Origin: Bacteroidota bacterium
GTDB taxonomy: Bacteria; Bacteroidota; Bacteroidia; Bacteroidales; UBA932
Length of the DNA: 5,572 nucleotides
Direction: 5' to 3'
Assembly: GCA_017860395.1 (NCBI GenBank)
Contig: JAGDMC010000108.1
Location: 1-5,572, forward strand
Below, one piece after another: positions 1-5,572 of the stretch. Position 1 is the first letter of the stretch. Each line of letters starts with the position of its first letter. The translations under genes were made by a program, and so were the position numbers. The notes beneath the pieces are model-generated. The model saw only the letters and a program-made list of their open reading frames with translations, made no database searches and was not told the origin of the DNA.

Positions 1-1184
1 TCCTTTAGCTTTATTGTAAACTTCTTAGATGTAAAGTTTTGTGTAGCTGTTGTCTGCTGATAGTACATTGATGGAATAGATCTGGTTACAGCAAGCGTCG
101 TGGTTTTTGTTCCAAATGCTGTGACAGGGGCTACACCATTGTAATTCGCTGTAACAAGAGCTGTAATTGCAGCGATGAGTTCTGTCTGGTCTGCGCCTGT
201 GATTCCTGCTGCTGTAAGTGTTGTTGCAAGAGGAGTTTCAAACTTGTAACCTGTGCTTTCAATATATCTCGCTCCTGTTTGACTGTATGCGGTTAGACCT
301 CTGTTAATCATAAGACTGTCAAGAACCTTAATTGGTTTAACAGTTGTAGCACCAGCCACAGAAGGAGACTTGAATGAGAATTTGTAAAGAGAGAAGTGGG
401 TGATTGATGTAACATAGTCATTAGCTGTTGATGAATAAGTTACCGGAGTTGTTTGAACTTCCCATACTCCAAGTTGAGAATTGAAATACTCCAGCTGAAG
501 CTCTGAATATTGCCAGTTTGTAAGCGGATTATCAATAGCTAATGCAAGTGGCTTGCTGAATACATATCCTGATGGTTCAAAACGAAGAGTCATAATACCA
601 GGATTGTTAACTACATTCTGAACGTAAATATCGTCAACTTCTACAGCAGTTATAAGGATAGGACCAGTAACGGCAGCGCCGTTGGCATCTTTAACAGTTG
701 TTCCGGAAGGAAGTGTAAGTGTAGCATCTGACGCGCCGCCTTCAATTGCAATTGTGCCACCGACAGTTGGATCCAAAGGAGTAATTCCGGGAACGTAAGG
801 AACCATTGTCATCGTTAAACTGAATACAAGGGCGTGATTAGGAGCAGCTGTAGGGAATTCAAGTGAATAAGTTGCAGAGAAGAAGTCAGCTTTTGTAAGA
901 ACGATGTTATACTTACCTGAAGTTGTCAGGTTTGCAAATTCAAATTTACCGAAACTGTCTGTAGTCGCTGTTTTTGTACCCATGGTAACAGTAACGCCGG
1001 GCAATACAGCATTTGTTTTCTGGTTGTAAACCTGTCCTTTAATTGTGTAGGTCGCAGGTAATGGTTCCGGAGTAGGAATAGGATCGGGTGTTTTTGTACA
1101 CGAAGCCGCACCTACGAGTGCAGCAATCAAGAAACTGGCAGAAGCAGTCTTGATTAGTCTTGAAAAGATTTTGCTTGCTTTCAT
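1..1184 (-). CDS. Surface lipoprotein with N-terminal carboxypeptidase-regulatory-like domain (3' end missing)
   Basis: The frame is open from ATG at 1184 to the window edge (394 codons, no stop), so the C-terminus is missing. The N-terminus has basic residues, a hydrophobic stretch (about 14-27) and a lipobox-like AASC with the lipid-acceptor Cys at residue 29; Ala at -3 is weaker than the usual Leu. A Pro-rich linker (33-43) follows. Residues about 45-125 look like a carboxypeptidase-regulatory-like beta-sandwich (KGQVYNQKT, LPGVTV, TDSFGKFEF). Residues about 140-269 carry a pattern common in secreted Bacteroidota proteins: a TLTLPSGT segment, then LEYFNSQLGVWE and ending in THFSLYKF (263-269), reminiscent of ZU5/GAIN-like beta domains; that name is tentative. 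The rest is Thr/Ala-rich with no recognised motif. It starts 10 bp after the stop of the YjbH-like gene and is probably co-transcribed with it. I infer a membrane-anchored surface protein; substrate or partner is unknown. Confidence 0.85.
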   Translation of the reverse strand, partial: MKASKIFSRLIKTASASFLIAALVGAASCTKTPDPIPTPEPLPATYTIKGQVYNQKTNAVLPGVTVTMGTKTATTDSFGKFEFANLTTSGKYNIVLTKADFFSATYSLEFPTAAPNHALVFSLTMTMVPYVPGITPLDPTVGGTIAIEGGASDATLTLPSGTTVKDANGAAVTGPILITAVEVDDIYVQNVVNNPGIMTLRFEPSGYVFSKPLALAIDNPLTNWQYSELQLEYFNSQLGVWEVQTTPVTYSSTANDYVTSITHFSLYKFSFKSPSVAGATTVKPIKVLDSLMINRGLTAYSQTGARYIESTGYKFETPLATTLTAAGITGADQTELIAAITALVTANYNGVAPVTAFGTKTTTLAVTRSIPSMYYQQTTATQNFTSKKFTIKLK

Positions 1185-1194
1185 AGAAAATTGG

Positions 1195-2448
1195 TTAATT
1201 ATTGGTTGAATTTAGAATGATTTGATTTAAACGCATTTTTGTAAAAAAGTTATCCGACGAATTTTCGTCAGGAGAAGTTGTGAAATACCTACCGTAATCG
1301 GTGTATGGCCTTGCAATGTACTCAAACGGAAAATAATTTCCTGTAGAGACTCTAACAAACTTGTTTCGAAATTGTTTATAGGGAGGCAGAGCAATAGCAA
1401 AGAAAAATCCTCCGTTAACGGGGAACTCTTCAATTGCCATGGTCTGTACATAAAATCCGACTGAGGCATTTTTAAAGTGACGAGTAATCTCTCCTCTGAA
1501 AGAAACATCATTTCCCAAATATTTTGCAACGTTAAAGTTAAACATTAAATTCCATGGTTTAACAAAATAATTTGCACCAATCTTCCAAGTGAATTTGTCA
1601 AAATCGTTATAATACCAATCATTAAAGAGAGGAACTGAGTACGCAGTATAGCTTAGTTGTCCGTATATTCCTATTCGTTTTCCAATGGGACGAAACAATT
1701 TAAGATCTCCACCGGCCCGGAACATACTGAAGTTTCCAACCGTTGCCTTAGCAAAAATATTGTAAGGTAAGCGAAACTGCTGAGAAAAAGTCAGGTAGCC
1801 CGGTCTTATTTTCCCTTCTTCAGTTGAGTAGTCGTTCACGAGTGGGAATATTACCTGAGCTGTTATTGAGGCACCTCTCCATAAGGACATCTCAATTGCA
1901 GGGTTAATATTAAACTGCACGAGATACATCCTGTTGAGCACAGAATTCTTAAACCGGAAGATCGGGTAAAACAGAATATCGATTTTTCCAAAAGACGAGT
2001 TATAAAATTTTGTATCCTTATTTTCAAGATTACTCTCCAGGTTCAGTTTATCATAACTATCCTTAACGCTGAAGTCCGATTTCCAGTTTAGACGTCCTGC
2101 TGCTCCCGGAGTTTCCAGCGAAGCAAACATTCTGAATTTTGGAATTCTCTCTTCCATAAGAATTATCTCAACGTTTTTGGCAGTAAACTGATCCGAAACC
2201 TCTTCAACGGATTTCATTGCTGCATTCAAAAGCCGCTCGTTTGTGGTAAAGGCCCTGCTTTCAAGAAAGACAATCTCTTTTCCGCCGGCAGTGATGTGCC
2301 TTACATTTTCGAACCCCGAATTAATCAGACTGCTTTCCACTAAACTCTGCGCACAGGCTCCAATGCTTACGAAAAGCAACAGGAACGCCAAACCAGCTAC
2401 TTTTGCCTTTGTGCCGCAAAACAGTGAAACAGTTGATTTTTTTGACAT
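1195..2448 (-). CDS. YjbH-like exported outer-membrane beta-barrel protein
   Basis: The 417-residue product begins with a basic N-terminus and a hydrophobic core (about 17-31). The signal peptide is ambiguous: IGAC (29-32) fits a lipobox with Cys32, but ACA|Q (31-34) also fits signal peptidase I. The segment around residues 42-64 (GFENVR... then IVFLESR) resembles the start of the YjbH family, which is linked to exopolysaccharide production and export in proteobacteria. From about residue 150 onward, alternating aromatic/hydrophobic strands, Tyr/Phe/Trp-rich turns and the late segments FRGEITRHF (317-325) and NGGFFFAIALP (345-355) suggest an outer-membrane beta-barrel and resemble Bacteroidota proteins annotated as YjbH-domain. 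No glycan synthesis genes are visible nearby, so a polysaccharide role is only family inference. The start is supported by the signal peptide directly after it and by a promoter-like element about 25 bp upstream. It lies 10 bp ahead of the lipoprotein gene, its likely operon partner. Confidence 0.8.
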   Translation of the reverse strand: MSKKSTVSLFCGTKAKVAGLAFLLLFVSIGACAQSLVESSLINSGFENVRHITAGGKEIVFLESRAFTTNERLLNAAMKSVEEVSDQFTAKNVEIILMEERIPKFRMFASLETPGAAGRLNWKSDFSVKDSYDKLNLESNLENKDTKFYNSSFGKIDILFYPIFRFKNSVLNRMYLVQFNINPAIEMSLWRGASITAQVIFPLVNDYSTEEGKIRPGYLTFSQQFRLPYNIFAKATVGNFSMFRAGGDLKLFRPIGKRIGIYGQLSYTAYSVPLFNDWYYNDFDKFTWKIGANYFVKPWNLMFNFNVAKYLGNDVSFRGEITRHFKNASVGFYVQTMAIEEFPVNGGFFFAIALPPYKQFRNKFVRVSTGNYFPFEYIARPYTDYGRYFTTSPDENSSDNFFTKMRLNQIILNSTNN

Positions 2449-2472
2449 TAGATTCCGAAGTTTTTCATATTG

Positions 2473-2504
2473 CGAAATTATATATTTTTTTTTATCTAAT
2501 CAAA
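2473..2504 (-). promoter_or_regulatory. Bacteroidota-type promoter for the YjbH-like/lipoprotein unit
   Basis: On the minus strand TTTG (2504-2501) is followed by a 20-nt spacer and TAATTTCG (2480-2473), which matches the Bacteroidota -7 consensus TAnnTTTG at five of its six fixed positions. The 20-nt spacing fits the usual 19-21. Transcription would begin near 2468, giving a leader of about 20 nt to the ATG at 2448. This is a consensus match only. Confidence 0.5.
2485..2493. repeat. T9/A9 homopolymer inside the promoter spacer
   Basis: Nine consecutive T on the plus strand (A on the minus strand) lie wholly within the 20-nt spacer of the proposed leftward promoter. A tract of this length can change length by replication slippage, which would change the spacing between the -33 and -7 elements. 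The tract is directly visible; any regulatory effect is inference. Confidence 0.7.
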
Positions 2505-2535
2505 TAAATTTGAATTTATTATAACATTTTACAAA

Positions 2536-2554
2536 ATCTTAACTTATTTAAGAT
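2536..2554. repeat. Perfect 7-bp inverted repeat, candidate operator
   Basis: ATCTTAA (2536-2542) and TTAAGAT (2548-2554) are exact reverse complements separated by CTTAT, giving a 19-bp dyad centred in the divergent intergenic region. It is too weak and too AT-rich for a good intrinsic terminator. Its position upstream of the DUF362-umuD-vanZ-umuC unit makes it a candidate binding site for a dimeric repressor, possibly LexA-like, but no known Bacteroidota LexA box is matched here. Confidence 0.4.
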
Positions 2555-2593
2555 AAACAATTAACACAAAATAGAATTATGAATCTAATTTAA

Positions 2594-2601
2594 TAAATTT
2601 G
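2594..2601 (+). promoter_or_regulatory. Candidate -7 element for the umuDC-type operon
   Basis: TAAATTTG matches the Bacteroidota -7 consensus TAnnTTTG at every fixed position and ends 20 nt before the ATG at 2622, giving a short leader. No TTTG is present at the expected -33 position, so an activator or weak basal activity would be needed. The same octamer occurs at 2505-2512 and is an alternative, with a leader of about 105 nt that would place the 2536-2554 dyad downstream of the start point. Confidence 0.35.
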
Positions 2602-2621
2602 CATGAATTAAATTGCACCAT

Positions 2622-3740
2622 ATGGAAAAATCGAAAGTTTACTTTACAGATACAAGAACTTCTCCTCAGACAAATCTCCTGGATAAACTCGAGAAGGTGA
2701 TCAAAAAAGCTGATATTAAATGCATTGACTTTAATAAAAAGTTTGTGGCTATAAAGATTCACTTCGGAGAACCTGGCAATCTTGCATATATAAGACCCAA
2801 TTATGTTTCCAGAGTTGTAGGGATACTTAAGTCTATGGGAGCACTCCCCTACCTTACGGATTGCAATACTCTTTACTCCGGCAGAAGATCGGATGCGGTA
2901 AATCATTTGCAAAGTGCTTCAGAAAATGGATTCAATCCACTATCTGCCTCTGCTCATGTTATTATTGCAGATGGAATAAAAGGTACTGACTTCAGAGAAA
3001 TTCCCATCAATGGGGAGTATTTCAAAACAGCAAGAATTGGTACTGCTATCGCGGATTCAGATATAATTGTGACAATGACCCATTTTAAAGGTCACGAGCA
3101 GGCCGGATTTGGCGGAGCACTTAAAAATATTGGGATGGGATCGGCATCTGTAGGAGGCAAACTGGAGCTTCACTCAGCATCCAAACCGGTAATCGACCGG
3201 AAAAACTGTACCGGATGCCGGATTTGCGTGAAAAACTGTGCCCATGACTCCATACACCTCGATGAAGAAAAAAAAGCCTTTATTGACTACGAAAAGTGCA
3301 CCGGGTGCGGGCAATGCGTGGCTGTTTGCCAGTTTGAATCGGCAATTGTTGCGGACTGGGGCGATTCTGTAGTACTGAATAAAAAAATAGCTGAATACTC
3401 TTATGCCGTTTTAAAGGACAAACCAAGTTTCCATATAAGTTTTATTATGAATGTTTCGCCAAACTGTGACTGCTGGGGCAGCAATGATGCACCGCTGGTT
3501 GCTGATATAGGAATTGCGGCTTCTTTTGATCCTGTTGCACTGGACATGGCTTGTGCAGACCTTGTAAATAATGCTCCGGCAATATCCGGAAGTGCTATTT
3601 CCGATAAAGGAGACAATTTGCCATGCAGAGGCGAAGACAAATTCAAAATCGTTCACCCTAACACCGACTGGAGAGCCGGCCTGGAATATGCCCGGAAACT
3701 CGGAATAGGCAATACTGATTACGAATTAGTTACTATCTGA
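2622..3740 (+). CDS. DUF362-family protein with two 4Fe-4S clusters
   Basis: The 372-residue protein starts at ATG 2622; an in-frame TTG nine bases upstream is less likely. It has the DUF362 architecture: an N-terminal part with KIHFGEPGN (45-53) and an early THFKGHEQAGFGGALKNIGMG segment (153-173), then a ferredoxin insert, then a C-terminal part with NCDCWG (281-286) and DIGIAASFDPVALD (295-308). The insert carries two C-x2-C-x2-C-x3-C motifs, at Cys196/199/202/206 and Cys226/229/232/236, each expected to hold a 4Fe-4S cluster. No signal peptide or membrane segment is seen, so it is probably cytoplasmic. The family is widespread and its reaction is not established; a redox or electron-transfer role follows from the clusters only. 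One base separates its stop from the umuD start, so it is probably the first gene of the translesion-synthesis operon. Family assignment is secure; function is not. Confidence 0.93.
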   Translation: MEKSKVYFTDTRTSPQTNLLDKLEKVIKKADIKCIDFNKKFVAIKIHFGEPGNLAYIRPNYVSRVVGILKSMGALPYLTDCNTLYSGRRSDAVNHLQSASENGFNPLSASAHVIIADGIKGTDFREIPINGEYFKTARIGTAIADSDIIVTMTHFKGHEQAGFGGALKNIGMGSASVGGKLELHSASKPVIDRKNCTGCRICVKNCAHDSIHLDEEKKAFIDYEKCTGCGQCVAVCQFESAIVADWGDSVVLNKKIAEYSYAVLKDKPSFHISFIMNVSPNCDCWGSNDAPLVADIGIAASFDPVALDMACADLVNNAPAISGSAISDKGDNLPCRGEDKFKIVHPNTDWRAGLEYARKLGIGNTDYELVTI

Positions 3741-3741
3741 A

Positions 3742-4173
3742 ATGAAAAACAAAAGTATTGAAATTCTAAAACCAGATTCGGTTGAACCGTTAAATATTAA
3801 GTTTTCTGACACTCCTGTCAACGCAGGCTTTCCCTCTCCTGCCGAAAACCATATGGAAAACACAATGGACCTGAACAGGGCCCTCGTTAAAAATCCTTCA
3901 TCTACTTTTTATGCAAGGGTAAAAGGCGAAAGCATGATAAATGATGGTGTCGATGACGGCGACCTCCTTGTAATTGACCGTTCGGTTGAGCCATATGAAA
4001 ACTGCCTTGCCGTTTGCTTTTTGGATGGAGAATTCACGCTTAAAAGAGTACGGCTGGAGGGCGATGACCTTTTGCTTGTTCCTGCGAACGAAAAATTTAA
4101 ACCTATAAGGGTAAAAAAGGACAATGATTTTTATGTATGGGGAGTTGTCCGCTATTTGATAAAAAGAGTATGA
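3742..4173 (+). CDS. umuD: UmuD-like SOS mutagenesis protein, LexA-type self-cleaving peptidase (S24)
   Basis: This 143-residue protein matches E. coli UmuD (139 residues) in length and layout and lacks the DNA-binding N-terminus of LexA, so it is the polymerase accessory subunit and not the repressor. The cleavage site is Ala28-Gly29 in NAGFPSPAE, where E. coli has Cys-Gly. The catalytic Ser64 lies in KGESM and Lys101 in DGEFTLKRV. The distances from cleavage site to Ser (36) and from Ser to Lys (37) equal those in E. coli UmuD. By family knowledge, RecA filaments on single-stranded DNA stimulate self-cleavage, and a dimer of the processed form joins UmuC to make an active translesion polymerase. 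It begins one base after the DUF362 stop, and its end overlaps the VanZ-like gene by 4 nt, implying translational coupling. No strong ribosome binding site precedes it, as is usual in this phylum. Confidence 0.95.
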   Translation: MKNKSIEILKPDSVEPLNIKFSDTPVNAGFPSPAENHMENTMDLNRALVKNPSSTFYARVKGESMINDGVDDGDLLVIDRSVEPYENCLAVCFLDGEFTLKRVRLEGDDLLLVPANEKFKPIRVKKDNDFYVWGVVRYLIKRV

Positions 4174-4586
4174 TGAAAAAAATCGTTAGAATTTTTAAGA
4201 TACTGTTCGTAGTCTATCTGTCAGCAGTATTTTTTCTTTGCCTGTATACATTCAAGGATACGGGAATTGACCTTTCCCTGTACTTCTTTGGAATTCGCGC
4301 AGACAGGATAGCACATTTCATAATGTTCCTTCCCTATCCTTTTTTGGCATGGCACGCAATTGAGGGCTGGTTTAAAAAAGTATTCGGGAGGTATGATATT
4401 TCAATGCTGGTTTTATCAGGAATAATTCTTGCTCTTGTTGCAGAAACATTGCAGAATTTAAACCCGAACAGGGATTTTGACCCGGCAGACATCCTGGCAA
4501 ACATAACAGGAGTTCTTACCGGAACAATTCTGCTTCTTATATTTAATTCGATTGTGAAACATGTATGGCCTGGCAGACTGCAATAA
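4170..4586 (+). CDS. Small VanZ-like family membrane protein
   Basis: The product is 138 residues from ATG 4170, which overlaps the umuD stop in ATGA; a second ATG directly follows at 4173 and is equally possible. A longer in-frame ATG at 4137 would add 11 residues lying inside umuD and is less likely. Four hydrophobic segments are visible (about 9-26, 48-63, 78-92, 110-130). The VanZ-like signature is present: DRIAHF (45-50), then E92, Q95, R101, D107, N111, G114 and G118 in the pattern E-x2-Q ... R ... D-x3-N-x2-G-x3-G. The family is named after teicoplanin-resistance VanZ, but most members are of unknown function and nothing here suggests glycopeptide resistance. Its 3' end overlaps the umuC start by 26 nt. 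A membrane protein between umuD and umuC is unexpected; whether it takes part in the DNA-damage response cannot be judged from sequence. Confidence 0.9.
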   Translation: MMKKIVRIFKILFVVYLSAVFFLCLYTFKDTGIDLSLYFFGIRADRIAHFIMFLPYPFLAWHAIEGWFKKVFGRYDISMLVLSGIILALVAETLQNLNPNRDFDPADILANITGVLTGTILLLIFNSIVKHVWPGRLQ

Positions 4587-5572
4587 TTTCTTCGTAAGCT
4601 GCGAGAGAGTCTTTAACCCTTCTCTCATTGGAAAGCCGGTTGTTGTTTTGAGCAACAACGACGGATGTGTAATTTCACGCTCAGACGAAGCTAAGGCACT
4701 TGGAATAAAAATGGGTGAACCTGTTTTTAAGATTAAGGATCTGGCAGAAAAAAATGGGGTTATCTCCTATTCCGCAAATTTCGCTTTATACGGGGATCTC
4801 TCCGCCAGGGTTATGGACAGGCTGAAAAGTTTTGTCCCTTCAATAGAAGTATATTCAATTGATGAAGCTTTTCTGAATTTTGACGGGATGTCTTATGAAG
4901 CAATAAAGGCTACAGGAGAAGAAATCGTCCGCAAAATAAAGCGAGAAACAGGTATTCCCATAAGTCTGGGAATATCCCACACAAAAACGCTGGCTAAAGT
5001 TGCAGCAAAGCTTTCCAAAAAGTATCCGAAGCTTAATAGTTTTTGTCTGATGGATAGAGATGAGGACATAAAAAAGGTCCTATTAAAATTTCCGATTGAA
5101 GATGTTTGGGGAGTTGGACGGGCATATTCAAAGATGCTAAAATTCAACAGAATAAATACTGCATCTGACTTTACAGCTATTTCACAGGGGTGGGTCAAGT
5201 CAAAAATGGGAATTGTTGGACTCAAAAGCTGGAGAGAATTGAATGGCGAGTCTTGCATTGAGCTCGAAGACAGAGTTTCGGATAAAAAACAAATTTGCAC
5301 AAGCAGGAGCTTCTCGGAGGACATTTACGAATTTGAAGAAATCTGCAAAGCCGTGGCCACTTTTACAGCTTCTTCCGCAGAAAAGCTGCGCAGGCAAAAA
5401 GGAGTTTGCAGGGAGATTATTGTTTTTATACTGACAAACAGATTCAAAGAGAAGGGAAATCACCATTATGAGAGTACATTGATTCCTATTGAGAACTATA
5501 CTGACAGCACATTTGAACTGATTGAGAGAGCTTGTTCCGGACTAAAAAATATATACAAACCGGGGTACGGCT
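4561..5572 (+). CDS. umuC: UmuC-like Y-family translesion DNA polymerase (3' end missing)
   Basis: The frame is open from ATG 4561 to the window edge (337 complete codons of about 420 expected). This start lies inside the VanZ-like gene but is fixed by alignment with E. coli UmuC, since it places the metal-binding Asp at residue 6. The other two catalytic acids, Asp101 and Glu102 in YSIDEAF, also have the E. coli numbers. Further hallmarks are GKPVVVLSNNDGCVISR (24-40), the TKTLAKVAAKLSKK segment (141-154), the helix-hairpin region DVWGVGR (181-187) and the start of the little-finger domain (about 240 on, with CTSRSFSE). The steric-gate position 11 is Phe where E. coli has Tyr. The polymerase should copy past damaged bases in complex with processed UmuD. 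The C-terminal part, where a beta-clamp-binding motif would be expected, is outside the window. Confidence 0.95.
   Translation, partial: MYGLADCNNFFVSCERVFNPSLIGKPVVVLSNNDGCVISRSDEAKALGIKMGEPVFKIKDLAEKNGVISYSANFALYGDLSARVMDRLKSFVPSIEVYSIDEAFLNFDGMSYEAIKATGEEIVRKIKRETGIPISLGISHTKTLAKVAAKLSKKYPKLNSFCLMDRDEDIKKVLLKFPIEDVWGVGRAYSKMLKFNRINTASDFTAISQGWVKSKMGIVGLKSWRELNGESCIELEDRVSDKKQICTSRSFSEDIYEFEEICKAVATFTASSAEKLRRQKGVCREIIVFILTNRFKEKGNHHYESTLIPIENYTDSTFELIERACSGLKNIYKPGYG

Noticed and set aside
2243..2524. Plus-strand open frame of 93 codons spanning the start of the YjbH-like gene
   Set aside because: It is antisense to the signal peptide and N-terminus of a supported gene and runs into the AT-rich intergenic region.
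2587..2599. Short palindrome AATTTA-A-TAAATT over the candidate -7 element
   Set aside because: It consists only of A and T in an AT-rich stretch and is expected by chance; the 2536-2554 dyad with G/C positions is a better operator candidate.
2577..2912. Minus-strand open frame of 111 codons over the start of the DUF362 gene
   Set aside because: It is antisense to a well-supported gene with intact family motifs, and its translation shows no recognisable domain.
4137..4169. Upstream in-frame ATG that would extend the VanZ-like protein by 11 residues
   Set aside because: The extension lies within umuD coding sequence and reads as polar residues ahead of the membrane segment; the ATGA overlap at 4170 is the more typical coupled start.
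3742..4173. LexA repressor
   Set aside because: The protein is 143 residues and lacks the N-terminal winged-helix DNA-binding domain; its cleavage-site context GFPSPA and the nearby umuC fit UmuD.
4170..4586. Glycopeptide (teicoplanin) resistance gene vanZ
   Set aside because: Only the broad VanZ-like family signature is present, no other van genes are nearby, and the organism type is Gram-negative.
4893..5324. Minus-strand open frame of 143 codons within umuC
   Set aside because: It lies opposite conserved UmuC sequence and its Ser/Phe-rich translation is typical of a reverse-strand shadow.

Overview
The window looks like a chromosomal segment of a Bacteroidota bacterium, probably of the Bacteroidales/Marinilabiliales kind. 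The reasons are an AT-rich genome, start codons without clear Shine-Dalgarno sequences, promoter-like TTTG / TAnnTTTG elements, and surface proteins typical of that phylum (a lipoprotein with a carboxypeptidase-regulatory-like domain and a YjbH-like outer-membrane protein). The exact genus cannot be read from this sequence.

The layout is two divergent transcription units separated by a 173-bp AT-rich intergenic region (2449-2621). Leftward (minus strand): a YjbH-like exported beta-barrel protein (2448-1195) is followed after 10 bp by a lipoprotein gene (1184 to beyond position 1), whose 3' end lies outside the window. They are probably co-transcribed and both products should sit at the cell envelope. 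A well-spaced Bacteroidota-type promoter (TTTG-N20-TAATTTCG) lies just upstream, with an A9 homopolymer inside its spacer.

Rightward (plus strand): four tightly packed genes follow. They are a DUF362-type protein with two 4Fe-4S clusters (2622-3740), a UmuD-like self-cleaving peptidase (3742-4173), a small VanZ-like membrane protein (4170-4586) and a UmuC-like Y-family DNA polymerase (4561 to beyond 5572). The gaps and overlaps are 1 nt, 4 nt and 26 nt, so this is almost certainly one operon. UmuD and UmuC together would form an SOS-type translesion polymerase (Pol V-like). All expected catalytic residues are visible: the Ala-Gly cleavage site and Ser/Lys dyad of UmuD, and D6, D101 and E102 of UmuC.

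The most unusual point is the operon composition. A VanZ-like membrane gene is inserted between umuD and umuC with overlaps on both sides, and an iron-sulfur protein gene is fused transcriptionally in front. A perfect 7-bp inverted repeat with a 5-bp spacer (2536-2554) in the divergent region is a candidate operator. No RNA genes, CRISPR arrays, insertion sequences or clear terminators were seen.
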